Source: Strongyloides papillosus
Taxonomy: Eukaryota > Nematoda > Chromadorea > Rhabditida > Strongyloididae
Direction of reading: 5' to 3'
Length of the DNA: 64,000 nt
NCBI GenBank assembly: GCA_005656395.1
Contig: SRSI01000050.1
Location: 3,720,001-3,784,000 of the forward strand
Part shown: positions 1 to 11,220 of the stretch, one piece after another
Layout: every line of letters begins with the position of its first letter
Numbering within the stretch: the first letter of the stretch is position 1
Position numbers and translations under genes: made by a program
The notes under the pieces: model-generated
Databases searched by the model: none
What the model was told of the DNA's origin: nothing
The model's input: the letters and a program-made list of their open reading frames with translations, nothing else

Positions 1-122
1 CATAAAAAATGAGTATATATTGCATAAATAAAAAATTATGAAATTTCTAAATAATTTTTCAAAAAGTACCAGATGAAAATCCCCAGACAATAGTGGAAAA
101 ATTCCTAGAACGCCGGAACATC

Positions 123-194
123 GGGGATATAGCTCAGTGGTAGAGCATGTGACTGCAGATCATATGGTCCCCGGTTCAATCCCGGGTGTCCCCT
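123..194 (+). tRNA. tRNA-Cys (anticodon GCA)
   Basis: The 72 nt fold into a full cloverleaf. The acceptor stem pairs GGGGATA with TGTCCCC, the D stem pairs GCTC with GAGC around AGTGGTA, the anticodon loop is CTGCAGA (GCA, Cys), and the T stem CCCGG/CCGGG encloses TTCAATC. The discriminator base is T, as usual for tRNA-Cys. A run of five T about 5 nt downstream would serve as the Pol III terminator. There is no tRNA intron. The gene lies antisense within an intron of the PLC-like gene read from 1254 leftwards. Confidence 0.97.
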
Positions 195-736
195 ATCTTT
201 TTGATTATTATTGGTATATTTTAATGATAATTATCAATTAAAATAATGTATGTTGTCATTTTTGGTAAATTTTCTACAATAAGTACAAATTGTAGTAGAT
301 TCAGATGTCTTATTTACTTATAAATGTTTGTGATAGTACAATTTAATGGTCTAGTTTACATATATATGTACAAACATCACAATTTTTTAAGACAATCAAT
401 TCAAAGTTGTCAACATTATTTAATAAATACTTTGTGCGTTATACCGAAAAGTTTTTAATATCAATCTACTTATTTATAAAACATCAATAATTAATAATAC
501 ATTTATAATTACATGTAATTTCAAAATTTTTCCGAAAGTCATTCGAAAATATTATTTTATATGTTTTCGATATTTTTCTATCACAGTCACACAATAAAAT
601 TATTATCAATATGAATTTTTAATATGTTTAATGTTGAAATGTGATATATATAGAATTATAGTAAACAGCTTAATTCTAGATAATAACTTATGAAAAATAT
701 AAAGTTTTTTTATAGAATATTAATTTTCAAACTTAC
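195..736 (-). other. Intron of the PLC-like gene, incomplete
   Basis: AT-rich sequence between the tRNA and the donor at 736. I see no open coding segment that would continue the PH domain, so this is read as part of one long intron with the tRNA inside it. Confidence 0.5.
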
Positions 737-1254
737 ATCGCGCTTTATGAGGTTTCTTATTGGATGGCTGCCAACGAATATAAGCACAATCAGTATCTAA
801 TGAAAAAAATCTTTTAAATTGCCTTACATGAGTTCTAATTTTTATCATCTCCGTACCATTTTGCATAATTTGGAGACAATCACTTACATTAGAAACCTTT
901 TTATCAGAATTGACACTGAAAAAACTAACGGTCTTCCTACCAGGTGATTTTGCTGCTCTGGAGGTGTGGTGTCTTAATGAACTTCGTAAATGAGGCCTGA
1001 AACGTTTTTTATATATAAAAAAATTAATTTTACCTATTGCTAAAAGGATCTAATTTAGTGATAGGAGATGGGTTGCCATCTGTACTTGAAATATTACTTG
1101 ATGATGGTAAATTTTTATCACAACTACTGGCATTATATTGTATACTATCTTGTGAGCAATTAGAATTGTTTAATGAGCTTCTATCACTCAAAAATCCTGA
1201 TACAGATGTAACGTTTGGTATGCTATAAAAAGTTGTTCTGGCAGATTGAGACAT
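737..1254 (-). CDS. pll-1: Phospholipase C-like protein (PRIP/pll-1 type), 5' end only
   Basis: Two exons give the first 160 codons: 1254-1034, then 996-737. The 37-nt intron (1033-997) runs from G|GTAAAA to TTTCAG|G. The donor GTAAGT at 736 opens a long intron that leaves the window, so the rest of the gene is missing here. After a Ser/Asn-rich start, exon 2 reads RKTVSFFSV, then an IMQNGTEMIKIR block and FKRFFSLDTD...IRWQPS. This is the start of the PH domain as in PLC-related inactive proteins (PLCL1/PLCL2, C. elegans pll-1). Family members bind inositol phosphates and usually lack PLC activity, but the catalytic region cannot be checked here. PLC-delta is the main alternative; the KTVSF motif before the PH domain favours PRIP. 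Confidence 0.75.
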
Positions 1255-4200
1255 TTTAAATTTATTTGTTTTTTACAATAGTAAATATTTGAAATTATTC
1301 ATAAATAGATAGTAAAATTTTTATCTAAAAAAGACAACATTTAGATAATTAAAAATTCTGCCTTTAAAATTAATTTGTTTTTTAAAGCAATCTCGATAAA
1401 TGCAAGAAACATTTCAAGAACATTTATTTCTAAAAATAAAAAAGTAGTCAAATTACACATTTACTAACATTTTAATGAGATACTTTTAGAAATTATGTTA
1501 AAGTATCTTTTGTGTAATACTTTTGATTATACCACACAGAAAGCATATTTAAATTGTCTTAATTCTATTAATAAATACCATTGTAAACATTATATTTATT
1601 TTGACTTATATGGTGATTGTAGTCACAATGTTTACAGAACTGTATATGGAGTACCTTGAAACAATAAACTTATACTAAAAAAATTAAAAAAATACAACTC
1701 TGTTTATACATAATTTGTTTTTGTTAAAATCCACAATTAACAGACTCTAGAAATAAATCTATCTTTTATTGTTAAACTTTATAATTTTTCGAAAATAAAA
1801 GAAATAATTTTAAAGAAAATAAAATAACAACATAAAAATAATATTTTTAAAAATAGAGCACCTATTGGTTTTATATTGTTTTAACTTCAATGGTTATTTT
1901 TACATACAAATTTTTTCTACTAATACAATGATACTTTTTAAAACAATAACATAAATATTTGGTTAATAAAGTTGAAAGCTAAAAAAAGATTAGTTTATAG
2001 ATAAAATGTAGCATGGTGTGAGCAACCTTTTTTGTCATTTCCATTAATTATGAGTAACGTAGTGAAAAATATATATTCACTATTATATTATTTTCAATTG
2101 GTCTATTATAAATGAAATAAATATTAATATGGATACATAAATATTTATTCTACTACTACCGGAGATAAAGGTGTTCATATATGTTAGGTTGATGAAATAA
2201 ACTTATAATGATGTTTGATTAAAACCAAAATTACTAACACCATAAAGATGTTGTCTCTTAGAAACAAAGTGCCCTTTTTGACAATAAAAAAAATTGTGTT
2301 TAAAAATAAAATTTAGAAAATTATTTATTTTAGTGGATTATTTCTAATAAACAAAAATGAATACTACTTTATCAACATTTCATCTTTTAAAATGACATTT
2401 TCAAAAGTTATATCATATTTTTGTATATGTTTATCTTAATCAAACTTCACAAAACACTTAAACTTTTATAATAACAAACTATTTTAAGTATAGAACAAAA
2501 ATATAAGTACTTATATGTTATTATGAGTTCAATAAATAAATTATTAATGAAAATATATTTAAAAGTGTTTTTGAAAACAAAATAATATTTGAAACTCAAT
2601 TATATGCTCAAAAATATTTATAATAATCTTAAATTATCCATTACAATTTTTTATTTAATATCGGGATGGTAGAAATAGTCATAAATTGTTTTTTAATAAC
2701 ATATATTTTCATCTAATAATTTTAAATCATCTTGTTTTATATTTTCAACATAATAATTATTAATAAAAATTAAAGACGTTAAAGATTAATTTTGAGGAAT
2801 TTGTTACTGTACAAAATAAAAAAAAATGTTTTTTACTTTTATTTTTGTCCATATGTTAATATAGTAAAAATAAGTTTCTATTTTTTGTTTAAAACTATTT
2901 TAGAAGATGTAATCTTTGAAGAAACATTTTGATAGAGGAAGGATGTATATTTATAAGTTTTTCAAAATCTATATATAGTATTTTTTAAGGAAAGAGATAA
3001 AATTAAAGAGAGGGAGTAATTTAAAAAAAATATTTATACATTAAATTTATATTTGGACCGTTATTAACAAAGCCAATTTTCGAGACAAAAATCAAGAAAC
3101 TGTTTGAAGAGGGTATGCAAGGAAATTGAATTGGGTTCAAAGATATGTGTAAACCTAAAAATACTCCTTCACAAATTGGCAATTATTATGTCTTGTTAGA
3201 TGGAAAGAAAAATTTTATTAGGATAGATTATTAATTAAAGATTTTTAGTCTGAAATGGTTGTTTTATAAAAATATGCTTTTAAAGAAGAAAGATAATGAT
3301 AAAAGAGTTAAGAAGAGAGAGAGAGAAAGTGTGAGGATTTAAAATTAATATGAAACAAAGAGTAACAAGAGTGATAAAACAAATTGTATTTTATCGTTAA
3401 AAAGAAATAATGCAGTTATTATATATGTGTTTATGATAGCTTTTGCATAAAAAATTACAATTTGAAATTTAGATATATATACTTATTTTTACAATTGTTT
3501 TGAAACTTCCATAAAAACCTTTTTTAACGTGTGATAAAAGATTTTTGAAAAGTTAATGAAGTAAATGTTCATGTGTGTTTTTGTGAATTTACAAAAAGTA
3601 AATCTCTGTTATTTAAATGAAATGTGCTTTGTTAATTATAAACATTTCAAATATAGTTATGGTTGAAATGTTGAAATAAAAGAAAAAATAAAATTTGTTT
3701 CAAAAAATGTTTGAATATATAAATTTTATCATTGATAATGCATAATGTTAGCTGGTAAAAAGTTTAAAATTAAAAATATTTTATAGAAATTTCATATGAA
3801 TTACTAAAAAAATTATGTATATTGCTTTTAAAAATATGATATAAAAGTAAAGTAGTGGAACATGAGTGGAAAAAAATCAAATTTTACCTAATTTTGTTAT
3901 TAGAAAGGATATTGTAAAAGTAATTTAAAAGGTTTATAACTTGAGGGATAAAATTTATTTGGGTATAGAGTAATATATTAATGTCAACAGTAGGGTCTTT
4001 TCCTTTCTAATGTCAAGAAGTTTTATTCCTCCTTTTCAATGAAATAAAGAGAGATATAACATTATGTCACTCAACGTATAATATTAATAATATAATTTAA
4101 AAAAAGTTGGAGTTAGGAAACACTTTAAGTTCCAATCATCTTTGTATATCAATTTTTCACTTCAAAATAATAGATTATGGAAAAGAATATATTTGCACAC

Positions 4201-7200
4201 CAAATATGCATTTTCGAAAATATAAAGATATCTTCCAATAAATATTTTTTCCTTTTTTTAACTAACACATTTATACAACTTCTAAAAATTGTTACCAATG
4301 CTAATATTTATTTTATCACAAAATACTTTAATCTACTTCTCACTTATATCAAATTTGTCAACTATTATTTTAACTTTTTTAATGACATTTCAATTAAATG
4401 GTTTCAAATTTACTACAATATCAATTGTATATGCATGCCTTTGGGTAAAAATATATATTTAATTAACTTTTTATTACACAACAGAATTATAAATTTAATA
4501 CCGTATTTAAACAATTTTTAAGTTTAAATAATGATTATTATATCAAGGGAATAGTATTATATTAAAGCATTTTTTATTCTTTTTTATGCATTTGGAAAAA
4601 TTGATATAATTCTTCGTAATGAAAGATAGTCGAAGTCCAATAAAAGTACACTTTGCTTGATTTTATCTTTTTTTAAAAACCGTTATTATTTAAAAATCAA
4701 ACAACAAAATAAGTGCAAATACATTAATGGTTAATAAATATATTAAATGTAAATAAATTTAAGATATAATTATTAGGAAGGAGCTAAATTATTAGAAATT
4801 AAATGCTTTTTTTTAATATGATCAAAAAAGTATTAATGTTCTAGATAAATAGAAACGTTTATCTAATTTTAGTCTAAATTGTCATACATCTACAGAAGTA
4901 TGTAAAAAATACTAAAAAATTGACGGGTTAAATAAAATAATTTTATTAAGGATTATTTATCAATAAATATCTCTAAATATGTCACTTTAGAGATTAAATA
5001 ACAAAATTAAAATAATAATCAAAGTACACTCATTTCGTCACGAAATAATCTTCAGTTATATATAATTACGTAATATACGAAAAATGATAAGTGATTGAAT
5101 AATTAATTTAATTATATCCACCGATATTGTGTACTTATTAAGAATATAAAATCTCATAATAATTTCACCAACCACTTTTTTCATTAAAAATTTAATACTA
5201 TTTCCAAAAAAGTCAATAAATATTTAAAATTGCAGCCATAATAAATAAATTTTAAAAAAATATGATATATATGCATGTGTTTAATAATAACATAAAAGGT
5301 AGATAAAATATATACCAATTTGAAACATGAAACTTTCATAAAATATAGTTCTGCAATTTAATAAGTATTCATTTGTCGTTCCTTCAAGCCTTTTAAGGAT
5401 ATAACATATGAAAGTAATATTTCAATTTGTTAATATAAAAAATATTATTTTAATAACAATTGTATAGTTAGAGGATATATAGAAAATTTTTTCCATAAAT
5501 AATAAAGCAAAAGTTTTAATATTTTGTCATGTTTTTTTGTTTTTTTTTATAATTTGGGAACTATTTTAAAAAGTTACTTTAAAGGAATAAATAAATAAAT
5601 GAAATGTTTTAAAATATGGTAGAAATTAAAGTTATTCAAGAGTATGAAATTTAATATTAAAAAAACGAAAGGGAAGTAATTATAGTCCTAAAAATTAGTG
5701 TAAATATTATGTAAAGAATATTTAAAAGTAAAGTTTATTTCTCTATTCGTTCATTTAAAATACTTTTTGGAATCACTTCATCAAAAACCATCAATTTAAA
5801 TTCTTTTTCTACCATTTTTCCATACATTGAGATATTTTTTTTTCTTAAATGTTATGACATCTTCGAGAAAGGCCAATTCAGGGACAAAATTAGAGAATGG
5901 AAGGCAATTAAAACAGTTAAAATTTATAGTCTTGAATTAACAATGCATAAATTCAAGTTAATTTATTTATCTTTTATCAGAAGAAATGAAAATAAATATT
6001 ATTAAAAAAGAGAATGAGATGAAAAATAAGGAATTAAAGATAAAAAAATTTTTGTAGGATATAATAATCTGCACTCAATAATTAACTCATATTAAATTCA
6101 TTTATTTTAAAAAAAATAATTATATAGTTGTAAGGTTTTTAAAAAATTTAAGACACATGATATTTTCTAAGTAGATGGGAAAAATTTTTTTTGCAAAAAA
6201 TTTTTAATAAATAATTTAAAAGTAGAAAATTTTCTTTTTTGATAACTTAAATTTATACCGATAAATTGTTAGTATAATATTTATAAAAATAATTTTCATT
6301 AATAAAAATAAATGGTATGGTAATGAAATTCTTCGATGAAACATCAAATATTAAGTACCAAAATTAATTGATGGAAATAATAACAAAATTCTATTTCCAA
6401 GAAATCGAAAAAATGAATTAGATTATAATTATGTTAGTAAGCAACTAAACATAAAATTGTGATAGTGGAAAGATAAAATAAATGATAAAATAATCTTTTA
6501 TGTATGGATAAAGGAAGCTTTTAATAAGAAAGGATAAGTGAAAATTGTAACATACAATAAAAAAGAGAGAGACATAAAGTTAATTTTATTTCTATATTTT
6601 ATCCACTAATAGTCTAGATAATTAATTTACAGAGAAAATTATCTTAAAAAATTAATTTTTATACAAATTATTTCAATTCTAAAATCATTTATCGTTTTAT
6701 CAACACAAATTATGGATGTATAGAAAAATAAAGTTGTTAGAAAAAATTTAACTAGCTCTAAAGCTGAAATATTCTCCCTAAAACTTTTGACCATCTCTTT
6801 TACTTTTTATTAAATTCCCATTAGACATTGAAATGATTCTATTTTTACAATTCTTTTCATGTATATTTTTATTATATCTTTTCTTTGTACAAAAAAGAAT
6901 TATTAGCTTTGTATTTAAAAAAAATGGGAGATTTTTATAAAAGTATAAAAAAATTATATATTAGTGTGAAAAATAATTTAAGATCATTTATATTGTATTT
7001 TAATATATAATCTATAATTCAACAATAAATATGTACTTTTGATATTTCTTTATTGTCCATACTTGAATAAAAAATTTAAATACCACTTTGTAAAAACTTT
7101 TTTAGAAATTATAATTTGCCACGTTCTTTTTGTGAATTTATAAAAATGGTGCCCTTTCATTTTACAAAAAAATGTTTCTGCACTTTATTATTTCCTTAAA

Positions 7201-7253
7201 ACAGTACAATATGTCAATTTTACAAATTAAAAAATGAATCAAATATAAATTTT
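1255..7253. other. Gene-free AT-rich spacer, about 6 kb
   Basis: No convincing coding sequence on either strand. It holds short purine-rich tracts (near 3002-3015, 3308-3330 and 6562-6572, mostly GA repeats) and many A/T runs. A 114-codon frame at 4177-4521 is only Ile/Asn/Phe/Tyr-rich and looks like chance. The first part (1255 to roughly 1400) should hold the promoter of the PLC-like gene; the last part lies downstream of the 7254 gene. Confidence 0.6.
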
Positions 7254-8146
7254 TTAATAGTAAAGATAATAATATTTAGGAAGATTTCTTATTATATTTA
7301 TTTGACGTTTTTTACGTAATTTAATACTCGATGCATGATATTTATCATTCTCTTCTCCTTCATCCTCCTTCTTATCGACCAAAAATTTTTTTGGAGGACT
7401 TTTACGAACATTATCAATTTTTGTAAAGTCAAATGGTGTTGATGGGTTATAGGCATGAGCATGAACGTAAGCAAATGGTGAGGTACCTTGTTCAAATGCA
7501 CCAGATAATGGAAATCTTACACCCTGTCCATTTGGTCCAACAGGTACCGGAAAATCTATACCACCAATAAAGAATGTATCATCACCTTCCTCAACTTCTA
7601 CACCAGCCGTCACAAAGTGGACAAATGGATTACAATATGGTGGTTTACACTTTGATGGCATATAATTATATGGCATTTTCCCTACCAATACTTCCTTAGC
7701 ATTTTCTATAAAAAAATAAAATATTAAATTTATAAATTTAATAAAGTCAATTTACTTCTTGCTGCTCTAAATGCCGGAGATTGACCCAATAAAACTAATG
7801 TTTCTGGCTTAATACCAAGTTTGTTTGTTGGTCTTACTTGAACACCAACTCTTGTATCTGTATTAATATGTCCTGTATACAAATTAGCATCTAAATCCCA
7901 GTTACCCCATCCAGGAACTGGGATATTGATATCACTTGCCAAAGCAACTTTGTTTGCAGGATTAATCTCAATACCGTAGTTAAATTGATCTGTAAATGGA
8001 AAAAGAGGGAAATTATCTGCTGTTATTAGTTCTGGAAATTGTTGAGTTTTAATATCTCCATTTACTACATGTGGTTCCAGTGATCCTATTATCTGTGATA
8101 TAGATTTGGGGAAAAATATTAGTAGAATATTAATTAATAGAAACAT
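7254..8146 (-). CDS. Secreted CKPPYCNPF-motif protein, paralogue 1
   Basis: Two exons, 8146-7756 and 7705-7254, with a 50-nt intron (GTAAAT...TATAG), encode 280 aa. Residues 1-18 or so are a hydrophobic signal peptide, so export is likely. Conserved blocks shared with the neighbour at 8344-9148 are FPELITADNFPLFPFTDQFN, a DINIPVPGWGNWD segment, HINTDTRVG, CKPPYCNPF (two Cys) and GGIDFPVPVGP..GQGVRFPLSG. The last 45 residues or so are Lys/Glu-rich and basic, unlike the neighbour. I do not recognise a named domain. It looks like a nematode-restricted secreted family. Splice phase (1) and intron position match the paralogue exactly, which supports the model and a tandem duplication. Confidence 0.85.
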
Positions 8147-8343
8147 TACGTTATTAAATAATTAGAATAAAGTTAAATAAAATGTTAAAATATGTTTATT
8201 AATCATTTGACATATTTTCTATTTGATCTAATTTATTAGGATATCTATATTTATCTTATCTTAAATTATTTAATTACTTCGAGATTGAAATGTTAAGTAC
8301 ATTTTCAATAGAGCTTTCTTTTTTTCTCTTTCTTTTTTTGTTT

Positions 8344-9148
8344 TCAATTTATCTTGATAGAATCTAATTTATCATTGATATATTTTGATGGACTTCTCCG
8401 AACATTGTCAATTTTTGTAAAATCGAATGGTGATGATGGGTTATAGGCATTTCCATGCATATATGAAACGGGTGATGTACCATATTCAACGACACCTGAT
8501 AATGGAAATCTTACTCCTTGTCCAGATGGACCAATAGGTACAGGAAAATCAAGACCTCCAATAAAAAAAATATCATCTCCTTCTTCAAATTCACTTCCTG
8601 CCGCAACAAATGATACAAATGGATTACAATATGGTGGTTTACAACGTAGAGGCATATAATTGTATGGAAGCTTTCCTACTAGTACTTCTTTAGCATTTTC
8701 TAAAAGAAATAACATTAAATTATAAAAATGTAATTGAAAAAAATTTACTTCTAGCAGCCCTAAAGGCAGGATTTTGTCCAAGTAGTGATAATGTTTCTGG
8801 TTTAATATTCAATCTATTAGTAGGTTTTGCCATTGCTCCAACTCTTGTATCAGTATTGATATGTCCCGTATATAGTGTACTATCCATATCCCAATTACCC
8901 CATCCTGGAACAGGTATATTAATATCACTTGCGTAAGCAACTTTGTTTGCAGGGTTAACCTCAATACCAAAATTAAATTGATCTGTAAATGGAAAAAGAG
9001 GGAAATTATCAGCTGTTATAAGTTCAGGAAATTGTGCTTTCTTATCTCTGTTAACAAAAAAAGGTTCTTGTGACCCTAATATTTGTGGATTAGTTATAAA
9101 AATAATAGAAAGAAAAAAAAGAATTAAAAAATAATACTGCCATAACAT
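8344..9148 (-). CDS. Secreted CKPPYCNPF-motif protein, paralogue 2
   Basis: Two exons, 9148-8749 and 8699-8344, with a 49-nt intron (GTAAAT...TTAG), encode 251 aa. It has a hydrophobic N-terminal signal peptide (about residues 1-21) and then the same ordered blocks as the 7254-8146 gene: FPELITADNF, INIPVPGWGNWD, YTGHINTDTRVG, CKPPYCNPF and GLDFPVPIGP. It ends soon after the shared FDFTKIDNVR motif, so it lacks the long basic tail of its paralogue. The two genes are head to tail with about 200 bp between them, so one promoter region or co-regulation is possible. Function unknown. Confidence 0.85.
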
Positions 9149-9509
9149 ACTTCTTTATTTAAAAAAATTAATAATAAAAATTGTCTTACAAAAATGACAT
9201 AATTAAATAAAAAAATATAATAATAAAGACACCTTTAGAAAAATAATTTTAAAAAATAAAAAAAGATAAGTAGGTGCTTTCTGTATAACAAATGATATAT
9301 ATAAAAGAAATGTTATCTTAAAATAGTGAAAAAATAAACTTTGATTTAAATAATATATTATACCATATTTCTTGTTATTCATATTAATACCACATTTGTG
9401 TATAGTAATAATTAATTTGATTTCTTTTAACAAGTATACTTAATTGTTATCTTTTTTTTCTCTCTCAATTAACTAAAAAATAAAAATTTAATTCAATTAT
9501 AACTATTTT
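9149..9509. other. Spacer between paralogue 2 and the MXT gene
   Basis: AT-rich, with no supportable gene. It should contain the promoter of the 9148 gene and the 3' UTR of the MXT gene. Confidence 0.5.
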
Positions 9510-11220
9510 TTAATCAATACGTATTCTTGAAATTTCAGGTATCGTCTCGTTAATCATTCGTGCTATAGGTTCGTCAATTTCATTATTATTCGTATTGTTT
9601 TGTTCAGCAATCGCCTGCAGTTCTTTTCGGGTGTATGATATTTTATTATTTTGGTTTGTTCCAGAAGAACCAACAACACCTTCTATAAGATTTGGAGTTG
9701 AGCCAGCAAAAGAGCGTTTCTCACGAAATGAGCTATAAAAATTAATTAATCATATTTTTAATTTAAAAATATTCTTACCCTCTATTATGACAATGATGGA
9801 AACTATTTCTATTATTAGTTGATGCATTATTATTGTCATTTTGTCCACCTCCTCCTCCTCCACCCATATTCAATGGCATACTCTTTCTTCTTTCTCTTCT
9901 CAATTCTTTTTCATCCATACTCAATCTATTGGATCTTCCTATTCTATTTATATAATCAGTTAAGGCATTCTGTGCTACAGTAAGATATTGAGGATTAGAA
10001 CAACTTAAACGTAATGTTCCATCAGCTTCTGTCTCAATTTTTATTCCCATATTATCAATATTACTATCATTTTTATCTTTTGATACACTTTCATCATTCT
10101 CTAATAATTCACGTGATGGTGAAACATTTCTTCGTATTGTTTCTTCAATAAGTTTCTTAGCATACTCAATACTATCATGGGATGTTCCAGTTATTGTAAG
10201 TATACGATCCTTAGATTTTGAATCAACTTTTTGGAATGATACAACTGTCTTAGATAACTCCTCAACAACAGCAATTCTTCTCCCCTTAACTCCCATTATT
10301 TTACCTGAATCAGCATTTCTAATTGTTATTTCTTCACGTATTTGAGGAACCTTATTATTAGACTTTTGACGCATATGTACTACAGGAAATGATCCATCAT
10401 TTGGAAAAACTTTGCTCATATTACAATTATTGAACAAATTATTTCTTGCCGTCCATGCAGCTGTCTCAGGATCATTTGTTGATTGGTGCATAGATTGACT
10501 TTGAATTGCAGTACCCCATGATGGGATAGCATTTGTAGCTGGTATAATATAAAATCCTTGGGGTGTACCACCAGCAGAAGCAGTTTGATCACCAGTAACA
10601 AATAATGGTGCAGCGGTTGTTGTTGCAGCTGGGACAAAATTGATAGCACTAACAGGTATAGTATTAAAAGCTGCTGGTGCTCCAATAACAGAAGTTGTCA
10701 TTTTATCTTTAGATTCATTTTTATTTTGATGATTTAAATAATATTGTGTATGGGCAAGGTTAGGTCTCCATCCCATAGCACGAAGTTCAATAAGTTCCAT
10801 AATTTTTAAACGGCATGGTGTACCTAATTGTCCAGCATCCCTACAACAGGCCTGGCGAAGAGATATGAATACCTTGTTAAGATATATTTTATGTGTCTGT
10901 TCCAACATCCCTCCCATTAATTTTAATTGTTGACATAATAAGAAAATGTTATTAGCTAATGATGCTGTAAATTCATTATTTTTAACGGCTGTGTTTATGT
11001 GGTCCATTACAATTAACAATTGATCAATAGATAGTTGTTGAATATCTTGAAAATTTCCAGAATGCCTATTTGATGTATGATTAGAATAGGAAGACCCACT
11101 ACCATTAGAAGAAATATGAATAGTTGTTGTGGTTGGAAGAAACTTAACAGTATTCCAATCGTTCGTATTACTATTCATGGTATTACTTCCGTTCTCTGAA
11201 TGATGATATTGGTGTTTCAT
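9510..11220 (-). CDS. mxt-1: Mextli (MXT) homologue: MIF4G-like plus KH, eIF4E-binding
   Basis: Exons 11220-9779 and 9732-9510, with a 46-nt intron (GTAAGA...TATAG, phase 2), encode 554 aa. An Asn/Ser-rich start is followed by a helical MIF4G-like region (about residues 57-155), an Ala/Thr/Pro linker, and a KH domain (about 295-365) with the GxxG loop in GKIMGVKGRR. A run of eight Gly follows. Exon 2 adds YTRKEL at residues 514-519, which fits the Y-x4-L eIF4E-binding motif of Mextli proteins. The usual hydrophobic residue after Leu is Gln here. Mextli links eIF4E to the ribosome recruitment machinery in an eIF4G-like way. The domain order and the C-terminal 4E motif make this a firm family call; the KH alone would not. 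Confidence 0.88.

Noticed and set aside
4177..4521. 114-codon frame on the plus strand
   Set aside because: Ile/Asn/Phe/Tyr-rich composition as expected from random AT-rich DNA, no motif, no splice support, no signal-peptide plus domain pattern.
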